DNA of 62,331 nt from Acidobacteriota bacterium (GTDB lineage: Bacteria > Acidobacteriota > Terriglobia > Terriglobales > Acidobacteriaceae), in the NCBI GenBank assembly GCA_003010405.1, contig PJLO01000015.1, forward strand, positions 1 through 62,331. The letters run 5' to 3'. The position numbers and the translations under genes are program-made. Of this stretch, positions 15,660-23,448 are shown in pieces. The notes under the pieces were generated by a model that saw only the letters and a program-made list of their open reading frames with translations, had not been told where the DNA came from and did not search any database. How positions within the stretch are numbered: the stretch's first letter is position 1; every line of letters begins with the position of its first letter.

Positions 15660-17184
15660 GCTCCTGCTCGCGTTACCTGTTCTCGCCTTCTGCGCGACGC
15701 TCTGCGGCTGCGGGCGGCACAAGCCAGACGATACAACGGCAGTGATGCTGATAGAAAGTTCGCCGTTGAACCTCGACCCCAGGATTGGAACCGATGCGCA
15801 GTCGGAGCGCATTGGCGAACTGATTTTTGAAGGACTGGTACAACGAGACGATAATTTTCAACTGAAGCCGCAGTTGGCCGAAAGCTGGAACGTTCCCGAT
15901 CCGCTCACCTACATCTTTCATTTACGGCATGACGTCCGTTTCCACGATGGACACCTAATGACTTCGGCGGATGTGAAATGGACACTCGATTCGCTGCTGA
16001 GCGGAAAACTGCGCTCGGCCAAGACCAGCGCATACAGGTATGTGGACCGGGTGGAGGCACCGGACGCTTTCACTATGGTGATTAAGCTCAAAGAGCCATT
16101 TGCGGCTTTGCTCTGGAATCTTTCGGATGGTGCCACGGGAGTAGTTCCGAATGGCTCGGGAGAGGAATTGGCGCGGCATCCGATAGGCACGGGGCCGTTC
16201 CGCTTCGTCTCCCAGAATCCGGATCGCGATGTGATCCTTGAGCGAAACGAACAGTATTGGGGCAAACGGGCGGGACTGGAACGTGTGCGCTTCAACGTCG
16301 TTCCGGACGCCACGACCCGGGCGCTGGAACTCCGCAAAGGATCGGCTGACGTAGAGATCAACGCTTTGCCGGTCGATATGGTATCAACTCTTGCCAAGCA
16401 ATCAAAGCTGGTCGTGGAGCACGCGCCGGGAACAAGCTACCAGTATCTCGCGATGAACCTGCGCGATCCGATTCTAAAAAATGTGCAGGTGAGGCAGGCT
16501 CTGGCATATGCCATCGACAGGGAAAAACTGATTCATTATCTTTGGCGCGATATGGCTCGTCCGGCAAACAGCGTTCTGCCACCGCAGCATTGGGCCTATG
16601 ACGCCAATGCAAAAAACTATCCACACGATGCAGCCAAAGCCCGCAAGTTGCTAGATGAAGCGGGGTATCACGCCGACGCCACGGGAATACGCTTTCGCCT
16701 GGTGATGAAAACTTCGACGGACGAAAGTACTCGCCTGCTCTCCGCCGTGCTGCAGCAACAACTGCGCGAGGTCGGAATCGCGCTGGATATCCGCAGTTAT
16801 GAGTTTGCGACTTTCTATTCGGATATAGTCAAAGGCGCATTCCAGCTCTACTCGCTGCGCTGGGTTGGCGGCAGCAATCAGGACCCGGATATATTTGAGA
16901 ACGTCTTTGACACGGCTAGCTATGCTCCCAAGCGAGCCAATCGTGGGTACTATTCGAATCCCGAGGTGGATCGGCTTATTGCCGAAGGCCGGCGCATGGT
17001 GGATCAAAAGCAGCGTGCTGAGGTATACAGGAAGATACAGGAGATACTGAATTGCGAGCTTCCTTATGTGCACCTCTGGTGGGCCGATAACATAATGGTG
17101 CATACCCGCAGGCTGGAAAATGTACATCTTCCCTTGGCCGGCAACTATGACTTCCTGCGTGATGCGACGCTAAACATCGAGTAA
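15652..17184 (+). CDS. Peptide-binding lipoprotein of an ABC transporter (SBP family 5)
   Basis: A 510-residue extracellular solute-binding protein of the DppA/OppA/MppA family. The signal peptide ends with a lipobox-like LCGCG around residue 20. Family signatures include LIFEGLVQRDDNFQLKPQLAESW, the HLRHDVRFHDG motif and IGTGPFRF. The start codon lies inside the end of anmK, which argues that its ligand is a cell-wall breakdown product such as a muropeptide, as for MppA; this is inference from context. No permease or ATPase genes follow, so it must use a transporter encoded elsewhere. The next gene is on the other strand. Confidence 0.9.
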   Translation: MRKLLLALPVLAFCATLCGCGRHKPDDTTAVMLIESSPLNLDPRIGTDAQSERIGELIFEGLVQRDDNFQLKPQLAESWNVPDPLTYIFHLRHDVRFHDGHLMTSADVKWTLDSLLSGKLRSAKTSAYRYVDRVEAPDAFTMVIKLKEPFAALLWNLSDGATGVVPNGSGEELARHPIGTGPFRFVSQNPDRDVILERNEQYWGKRAGLERVRFNVVPDATTRALELRKGSADVEINALPVDMVSTLAKQSKLVVEHAPGTSYQYLAMNLRDPILKNVQVRQALAYAIDREKLIHYLWRDMARPANSVLPPQHWAYDANAKNYPHDAAKARKLLDEAGYHADATGIRFRLVMKTSTDESTRLLSAVLQQQLREVGIALDIRSYEFATFYSDIVKGAFQLYSLRWVGGSNQDPDIFENVFDTASYAPKRANRGYYSNPEVDRLIAEGRRMVDQKQRAEVYRKIQEILNCELPYVHLWWADNIMVHTRRLENVHLPLAGNYDFLRDATLNIE

Positions 17185-17214
17185 GTCAACCGGTAACATA
17201 GTCAGCAACGCACT

Positions 17215-17784
17215 TTATTTCTTCTTTCCGGTCGTAATTGTCACCGACTTTTGGTCAGCAAATGTCAGCTTGACGGTCATTGAGTCGCGCGCATCGAACT
17301 CCTCCTGCGTGAGCGGGAAAGACACAATTACGGATCCCGATGTTTTTTCCATCGGCGCGATCTTGGTATCGCGAACTAGCCCGGTTTGAGCATGCTGTTT
17401 GAGTGCAGGGCTAGCTTGGAAAAACCGGGGGAAATCAGCTACCGATCCGAAGTCATCCTTAAAATCCGAATCTTTCGTATGCACAGCTACGTTGATGTTT
17501 TCGAGCCACAGCGACTTTTTCGTTAGGTTTTGAAAGGTCAGATTAACAACAGCAAGTGAACTGTTCTGATTCGGAATCGTCACGGCAAAAGCCTCGTCGA
17601 TGGATCCGGCAACCACGGGCGTACTGCGCAGGATATATGCAAGAAATCCGAGGACAGCTGCGACCAGCATCATGGCGATTACGACCGGAAGAAAATTCGG
17701 CATCGTGTGCTTAAAGCTGTCGAACTCTTCCGTCATCGGAACTTGAGCGGCGTTGGGTTCAGAGGGATTTGTCGGCGAGGTCAT
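17215..17784 (-). CDS. Hypothetical single-pass membrane protein
   Basis: A 189-residue protein that I do not recognise. One transmembrane helix at about residues 31-51 (PVVIAMMLVAAVLGFLAYIL) is preceded by a short polar N terminus and followed by a roughly 135-residue domain predicted to lie outside the membrane, rich in beta-type sequence (LAVVNLTFQNLTKKSLWLENINV), with a lysine-rich end. The ATG follows GGAGGCGG. It is 46 bases from the ligD polymerase gene on the same strand but transcribed downstream of it, so it may be the last gene of the ligD transcript. No function can be given. Confidence 0.6.
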   Translation of the reverse strand: MTSPTNPSEPNAAQVPMTEEFDSFKHTMPNFLPVVIAMMLVAAVLGFLAYILRSTPVVAGSIDEAFAVTIPNQNSSLAVVNLTFQNLTKKSLWLENINVAVHTKDSDFKDDFGSVADFPRFFQASPALKQHAQTGLVRDTKIAPMEKTSGSVIVSFPLTQEEFDARDSMTVKLTFADQKSVTITTGKKK

Positions 17785-17830
17785 GAGCCGCCTCCTGTGA
17801 ACTCTGAGATGCCGAAGAACACCTCAGAGT

Positions 17831-18796
17831 TCACGAGATGTGCTTCAAAGAAGATGTCAGGCGTTCCAGAGCCGCTTCTATGGTCTGCGGCTTCTTCAGC
17901 ACCCCCTCAAAGAGATCTCCACTGCGGGCAAAACGCTCCAGCACATCGCGAATTGTGAACTGCGCGGGCAAGAGTCCCTTCTTTACCTCCCGCCACTGCA
18001 AAGGTGTTGAGACCGGAGCGTGCGGATATGCTCGTGCCGAATATGGCGCGGCAATAGTTTTCGACTTTCCGTTTTGCAGATAATCGAAGTAGACGCGACC
18101 ATTCTCTCTTTGCGCTACACCGCGAGGTGTAGTGAAAAGATCCGGTTGCTCCGTGATTACAAGACGCGCCAACAGTTCCGCAAAGGCACGGGACTCCTCA
18201 TAGGTGTAGATCGGTTCGAGCGGGATATAGATGTGCATGCCGTCGCCACCCGTGGTCTTTGGGTAACCCACGAGGCCAATCGAGTCGAGCACCTTGCGAA
18301 CCAGCAATGCGGCTTCGACAATCTTGTCGTAACTACACTCATAAGGATCAAGATCGATGAGCACGAAGTCCGGATTGTCAATTGAATTCACTCGGCTCAT
18401 CCAGGGGTTCTGGTCGATGCAGCCCAGGTTGGTCAGGTAAAGCAGGCTGGCACGGTCTTCGACAAGCACATAATTTGTAGGGCCCTGATTGTGCTCGGAC
18501 CAAATTTTGACTTTGCGCAGCCAGGAGCCCTGATTCGCGGGCATGTCTTTTTGAAAGAAGTACTCGGCTGCAATGCCATCCGGGTAGCGCTTGAGCGAAA
18601 GTGGGCGATCTTTGAGGTGCGGCAGCATAAGTTGCGCCACCGAATCGTAATAGTTCAGCAGATCGCGTTTGGTGTAATCGTCCGCGGGAAAGAGCACTTT
18701 GTTGAGATTCGTGAGTTTAATCCGGTGCCTATCGACCCGAAGCGATAATTCGTTTTCAGTGCCGGAAAGTAAGGGGCAAGGTGATTCGCGCCGCAC
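17831..18796 (-). CDS. ligD: LigD polymerase (PolDom) part, separated from ligase by one stop codon
   Basis: A primase-polymerase domain of the bacterial NHEJ ligase LigD. It fills or extends DNA ends, preferring ribonucleotides. Motifs: LTNLNKVLFP, DRPLSLKRYPDG, VLIDLDPYE with the paired metal aspartates, KTTGGDGMHIYIPL, TTPRGVAQRENGRVYFDYLQN. It starts at a GTG in the same reading frame as the ligase gene, only a TAG and one CAG codon after it. The residues around the stop fit the usual LIG-POL linker of single-chain LigD proteins, so this is probably one ancestral gene split by a point mutation or subject to readthrough. Domain order PE-LIG-POL matches Pseudomonas LigD. Confidence 0.88.
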   Translation of the reverse strand: MRRESPCPLLSGTENELSLRVDRHRIKLTNLNKVLFPADDYTKRDLLNYYDSVAQLMLPHLKDRPLSLKRYPDGIAAEYFFQKDMPANQGSWLRKVKIWSEHNQGPTNYVLVEDRASLLYLTNLGCIDQNPWMSRVNSIDNPDFVLIDLDPYECSYDKIVEAALLVRKVLDSIGLVGYPKTTGGDGMHIYIPLEPIYTYEESRAFAELLARLVITEQPDLFTTPRGVAQRENGRVYFDYLQNGKSKTIAAPYSARAYPHAPVSTPLQWREVKKGLLPAQFTIRDVLERFARSGDLFEGVLKKPQTIEAALERLTSSLKHIS

Positions 18797-18799
18797 CTG

Positions 18800-20491
18800 C
18801 TACGGAAGGATATCGTCACGCAACCCTAGATACACAGGAGCGCGAAGACGTTTTTCCTTAGTCCAGTTGCTGAACTTAATCATGGCAACCAGTTCCGGCC
18901 GTACCCACGTCACACCACGCCCGGGGCCTTTTGATCCTGCATCGAAAGGAGAGTTTTCCGTTACGAGGGAAGCTAGCCGGGTGCGCAGGTCGGTTACCGT
19001 TTGCGATGTAAAACCCGTACCAACGTTTCCCGCCCAAACCAGTCGCCCGTCTTCATAAACACCCAGAACGAGCGCAGCAAGTTGAGCGCTTCCATTCGAC
19101 TTGTATCCGCAAATAAGAAACTCCTGCTCGTTAACCAGCTTCAGTTTTAGCCATTCCCGACTGCGCCGGGACCCGTAGCAACTGGTCGCGTGCTTCGCCA
19201 CGATTCCTTCGAGGCCATTCTCCTGGGCTGCTGCGAGCAGTTCTTCTCCCCCGCCGTTGAAAGCCTCGGACAAGCGAAGTACCGGAGATGGAGTGATGAT
19301 CGCTTCTAGTGCGCGCCGACGATCCATTAGCGCCACGTTGCGCAGATCGTAGCCATCCAGATAAAGCAGATCGAAGAGAAAGAGCACCACCGGTGTGCTC
19401 TGCGCGAGATGTGCAATTGCGGCAGGATTAGTATTGGCGATCCGCGGCTGGATGAGTTCGAAACGGCTAATGCCTTTTGAGTCCAGCACGGCGATTTCGC
19501 CATCGAGAATGGCTTGTTTTGCCGCGATAAGATGAGGCACCACGCTCAATTCCGGATATTGACGCTCGCAGCTTCGACCGCTGCGGGAGTAAATGCGAAT
19601 TTCCTCTCCATCTAGGAAACACAGAGCACGGACTCCATCCCATTTAACTTCGAACAGCCACTCCTCGTCTTTCGGCAGAGCCAGAGCAAGGCTAGCGCCC
19701 ATCGGCTCGAACCATTCCGGTAACCGCGCTGCGCGAGCACCCTTCAGACCTGAGGGATCGAATCCGGTTTTGGAGCTCTTAGGCAACGCAACGGGATGAA
19801 TCCTTCTCTTCGTTTCCCCTAATGCGGGCCGGGAGCTTCTCCAAACGCGTTCAGTGGATCCGGCAGTTTTGCGTTTCGCCTTGCGGGCCGGCAAGTTCTG
19901 AGCAATTTCCTCCTGAGTACGTCCGGAAATCACACTCCAGGCATAGTCCTCAATGTTCCAACCAGGCGAGGCAAATTGATCTCGCTTCTTAATCAGCAGC
20001 CATTCGTTGCCCTTGCCCCGGCCCTTCATGAGCACCAACGCGAAATCGCCACGAAGTTTTTCGCCAAACAAGCGAAATTTGAAATCGCCCCTTGCCAATT
20101 GCGCTTCAGCGGAAACTTCCTGATCGAGCAGTTCGTAGGTGCCGTGGTCCCACAGCATGACTGAACCGCCCCCGTACTCACCGGCTGGAATATTGCCCTC
20201 AAATGAGCCGTATTCCAGCGGGTGATCTTCTACGTGCGCAGCCAGGTGCCGAACGCCAGGGTCAAGTGTTGGCCCTTTGGGGACGGCCCAGGACTTCAGA
20301 ACACCAGCCACCTCCAGCCGCAAATCATAGTGCAGGCGGGAAGCGTTATGGCGCTGTACGCAGAACGAGTTGCGGTCTTTGCCAGGACTCTTTTCTTTCG
20401 CTTTGGACGAAGGCGCTGGTTCAGGAGTGCGGGAAAATTTACGTTTACGAATATATTCGTCGAGCATCCCACCGTCCCCGGACGTCACCAT
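18800..20491 (-). CDS. ligD: LigD phosphoesterase-ligase part
   Basis: 563 residues. The N-terminal 3'-phosphoesterase domain (about 40-160) shows QRHNASRLHYDLRLE, VPKGP and GEYGGGSVMLWD; the ATP-dependent ligase domain (about 225-430) has the nucleotidyl lysine in EVKWDGVRA; an OB-fold domain follows, ending RAPVYLGLRDD. With Ku it makes the minimal two-component NHEJ system that repairs double-strand breaks when no sister chromosome is available. The ATG at 20491 has GAGG upstream; ATG 20467 is an alternative. It is divergent from ku with about 40 bases between the starts, which implies a shared control region. The stop TAG lies in frame with the polymerase part. Confidence 0.92.
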   Translation of the reverse strand: MVTSGDGGMLDEYIRKRKFSRTPEPAPSSKAKEKSPGKDRNSFCVQRHNASRLHYDLRLEVAGVLKSWAVPKGPTLDPGVRHLAAHVEDHPLEYGSFEGNIPAGEYGGGSVMLWDHGTYELLDQEVSAEAQLARGDFKFRLFGEKLRGDFALVLMKGRGKGNEWLLIKKRDQFASPGWNIEDYAWSVISGRTQEEIAQNLPARKAKRKTAGSTERVWRSSRPALGETKRRIHPVALPKSSKTGFDPSGLKGARAARLPEWFEPMGASLALALPKDEEWLFEVKWDGVRALCFLDGEEIRIYSRSGRSCERQYPELSVVPHLIAAKQAILDGEIAVLDSKGISRFELIQPRIANTNPAAIAHLAQSTPVVLFLFDLLYLDGYDLRNVALMDRRRALEAIITPSPVLRLSEAFNGGGEELLAAAQENGLEGIVAKHATSCYGSRRSREWLKLKLVNEQEFLICGYKSNGSAQLAALVLGVYEDGRLVWAGNVGTGFTSQTVTDLRTRLASLVTENSPFDAGSKGPGRGVTWVRPELVAMIKFSNWTKEKRLRAPVYLGLRDDILP

Positions 20492-20531
20492 AATACCTCA
20501 GCCAACGTGCACGAAAATCGAGGAGGAGAGC

Positions 20532-21389
20532 ATGGCAGCCACGATCTGGAAAGGGCAACTGCAATTCGGTTTGGTGTCTCTCCCGATTCGCCTGTACAGT
20601 GCTGCGCGCGGGGAGTCAGTCAGCTTCAACCTGCTTCATGCTCCGGATCATTCTCGGATAAGACAGGTCATCTACTGTCAAGCCGAGGACAAACCTGTTC
20701 CGCGCAACGAGTTGGTCAAAGGGTATGAGTACGAAAAAGACCATTACGTTGTGATCGATGACGAGGATATTCAAAAAGCTGCGCCAAAGACCGCCAAGGT
20801 CATGGAAATTCAGGAGTTCGTGAAAGCGGATCAAGTCGACCCCTTGTTCCTTGAGAGCTCGTATTACGTTGCGCCCGAAGAAGGTGGCGAAAAGCCCTAC
20901 GCTCTGCTGTTTGAGGCGTTGCGCCAGTCGCAGTTTTACGCTGTGGCTAAGGTCTCCATGCATAACCGGGAGCATGTAGTGATTCTGAGGCCGGCGAGCA
21001 AGGGCCTTTTGCTCCATACAATGTATTACGTCGACGAGATCCGGCGGGGAGAAGAGTTCCGCACCGATGTCAGCCTTGTCAAAGAACGCGAGCTTGAACT
21101 TGCGAAGACCCTGATCTCTTCGCTCGCGGAAGATTTCCAACCGGAGAAGTACCACGATACTTATCGCGAAAATCTTCGCGAGATGATTGATGCGAAGGTC
21201 TCAGGACGAAAAATCGTAGAACCTCCTCCCCCCAAAATTGCACCTGTGATCGACATTATGGAAGCGCTCAAGCAGAGCATCTCGGCTCGGCGCAAACCCG
21301 TGCAGTCAGTTACCGCTGAACCTGGTGCGTCGACGGAAGTTAAAAAGGAACTCGCGTCGAGAAAGCGGGGGCGGCGCAAGGCATCTTAG
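20532..21389 (+). CDS. ku: Non-homologous end-joining protein Ku
   Basis: A 285-residue bacterial Ku, a homodimeric ring that binds DNA ends and recruits LigD. It begins with the family hallmark WKGQLQFGLVSLPIRLYSA and includes GYEYEKDHYVVIDDEDI, FLESSYYVAPE and the LRRGEEFR-like IRRGEEFR segment. The last 45 residues are a basic, proline-containing tail (ending RKRGRRKAS) that in other Ku proteins modulates DNA sliding. The ATG is chosen by AGGAGGAG directly upstream; the longer frame from 20370 overlaps the ligD coding region. It is divergent from ligD, the usual neighbour. Confidence 0.95.
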   Translation: MAATIWKGQLQFGLVSLPIRLYSAARGESVSFNLLHAPDHSRIRQVIYCQAEDKPVPRNELVKGYEYEKDHYVVIDDEDIQKAAPKTAKVMEIQEFVKADQVDPLFLESSYYVAPEEGGEKPYALLFEALRQSQFYAVAKVSMHNREHVVILRPASKGLLLHTMYYVDEIRRGEEFRTDVSLVKERELELAKTLISSLAEDFQPEKYHDTYRENLREMIDAKVSGRKIVEPPPPKIAPVIDIMEALKQSISARRKPVQSVTAEPGASTEVKKELASRKRGRRKAS

Positions 21390-21494
21390 GAAATCACAAA
21401 TCTACCGCAAAAACTTTTATCCGAATACTCTGGCCAACATTTCAGAACTTAATGCCATCAACGTTGCTGTTGCAAAATTTTCGATGGGCGGTTC

Positions 21495-23273
21495 GTGGTA
21501 ATGTCCGTTTTTTCTCGCGCGTGCACTCTCTGTATTGCTTCACTTCTTATGCTTTCCTTGATCGGTTGTGGAACCGGCCACACTGGTTCCAGCCAAAACA
21601 ATAGTGGCAATAGTGGAAGTGGGAGCGGTGGCGGTAGTAGCAGTGGAAGTGGCGGCGGAAACGATCCCACGCTTTCCAGCATCGCTATCACGCCCAGCGC
21701 GCCTACTATAAACGTGGGCCAATCGCAGGCATTTCAGGCGACCTGCACGATGTCAGACAACACATCGAGTAACTGCACACAGTCGGTTACCTGGACGAGC
21801 AGCAACACTGCTGTCGCTACGATGGCCGGTTCTACAGCCACTGCTTCGGCCAGCGGCAACACCAATATCATCGCCTCACAAAGCAGCATTACAGGCAAGG
21901 CAGTCCTGACCGTGAACTCTCCCGGCTCTATAAAATCCGTCAATCACATCATCTTCATGTTGCAGGAAAACCGCTCATTCGATAGCTACTTTGGGATGTT
22001 GAATGCTTATCGAGTTGCACAGGGACTGGGCGCGGATGTCGACGGGTTGCCGGGTTCAGCAACGGGCGTTGTGGTTCCCGATTGTACGAATATGATTGCC
22101 TGTAATCCTGGATATAAAACGCGTACTCCAATCCCCTCGTACCACTTCACAACGGCGTGTACTTACAATCTGAGCCCGTCCTGGAATGAGAGTCACATCG
22201 ATTTTAATTTGGAAAATTACTATTCCATGACGGCGAAAAATGATGGGTTCGCGTATACAGCCGGAGGTTTCGCTTCGAGCAATGCGCTCTGGGATACCGA
22301 CGGCGTCCGTTCCATGGGCTACTTTACGGAACGTGAACTTCCCTACTATTACTTCATGGCGACCCAGTTCGCCACATCCGATCGCTTCTTTGCCCCCGCC
22401 CCCACTCGCTCACAGCCCAATCGGCTCTATATGTTTGCGGCTACTTCTCAAGGCCATATCTACGAACCTACCACCGCTACGGGGGGAAGATTGTCTGCGC
22501 CAACGATCTTCGATCTGTTACAGAAGGCCGGAATTACATGGAAGATTTATTACTCAGACACTTACGGCGCGAATTTACCCGACACGTATTTTTACAATTT
22601 CAAGTCGGCGGACAAGCTTGTGGCGGGTCATCTTAGACCTATTACGGAGTACTTCACCGATCTGCAAAACAACACTCTGCCCCAGGTCGCGTTTATCGAG
22701 GGAGGATATGAGACCGGCCTGGATGAGCACCCGCTGAATAATGCTCAGGATGGTGCACGCTACGTCTCGAAACTTATCAATGCTCTTATGTCCAGCACGT
22801 CATGGATGGATTCTGTCTTCTTCCTGAGTTATGACGAAGCTGGCGCCATGTACGATCACGTTTCACCCATGCTGCCTGTTGTGAGTCCGGATGGCATCAA
22901 GCCACTGGACTACCACACTAACGACATCTGTTCAACAAAACCGGCTGACCCTGCATGTGACTTCACCCGTACGGGATTCCGCCTGCCTCTTCTCGTGGTC
23001 TCGCCCTTTACGAAGCCGCATTACGTCTCCCACACTCCCATGGACTTCACAGCGATTCTGAAGTTCATCGAAACACGTTTCGGTTTACCCAGCCTTACAA
23101 AACGCGATGCTGCCCAACCACCCATGGACGAATTCTTCGACTACGGTGGCGTGCCAAATGCCGCACCGCCACCTCCTCCCGTGCAACCTGGCAGGGATTG
23201 CGACGGCATCGCCCACAAGTGTACTGGTCCGACAATGACCGTTGCACCCTGCTATTTCGACCATCTGCCGTAA
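21495..23273 (+). CDS. Secreted phosphoesterase / phospholipase C-like lipoprotein
   Basis: About 590 residues. The signal peptide ends in a lipobox LIGC near residue 25, followed by a Ser/Gly-rich linker (about 30-55), a BIG2-type Ig domain (about 60-140, SIAITPSAPTINVGQSQAF) and a PF04185 phosphoesterase domain beginning IIFMLQENRSFDSYFG. This domain hydrolyses phosphodiesters or phosphomonoesters in phospholipase C and acid phosphatase AcpA; later conserved pieces are FLSYDEAGAMYDH and RLPLLVVSPF. It is predicted to sit on the outside of the cell. The frame opens at GTG 21495 or ATG 21501. It is convergent with the S53 peptidase; both are probably secreted hydrolases for nutrient scavenging. 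Confidence 0.87.
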   Translation: MVMSVFSRACTLCIASLLMLSLIGCGTGHTGSSQNNSGNSGSGSGGGSSSGSGGGNDPTLSSIAITPSAPTINVGQSQAFQATCTMSDNTSSNCTQSVTWTSSNTAVATMAGSTATASASGNTNIIASQSSITGKAVLTVNSPGSIKSVNHIIFMLQENRSFDSYFGMLNAYRVAQGLGADVDGLPGSATGVVVPDCTNMIACNPGYKTRTPIPSYHFTTACTYNLSPSWNESHIDFNLENYYSMTAKNDGFAYTAGGFASSNALWDTDGVRSMGYFTERELPYYYFMATQFATSDRFFAPAPTRSQPNRLYMFAATSQGHIYEPTTATGGRLSAPTIFDLLQKAGITWKIYYSDTYGANLPDTYFYNFKSADKLVAGHLRPITEYFTDLQNNTLPQVAFIEGGYETGLDEHPLNNAQDGARYVSKLINALMSSTSWMDSVFFLSYDEAGAMYDHVSPMLPVVSPDGIKPLDYHTNDICSTKPADPACDFTRTGFRLPLLVVSPFTKPHYVSHTPMDFTAILKFIETRFGLPSLTKRDAAQPPMDEFFDYGGVPNAAPPPPPVQPGRDCDGIAHKCTGPTMTVAPCYFDHLP

Positions 23274-23448
23274 GGAGCTTTGCTGAAACAGTGTGCCTTG
23301 GAAATTTTCAAGCACACTGTGGTTGCGGGGCAATGCGCGTCGATTTCGGATGCACAGCAGCCCCGCGCTCTTCATCTACGGAAATACCACTTCGACTATT
23401 TTGTTGTCTTCTCGCGGCTCAAAACGGCAGTCGAGGCAACACAGCAAA

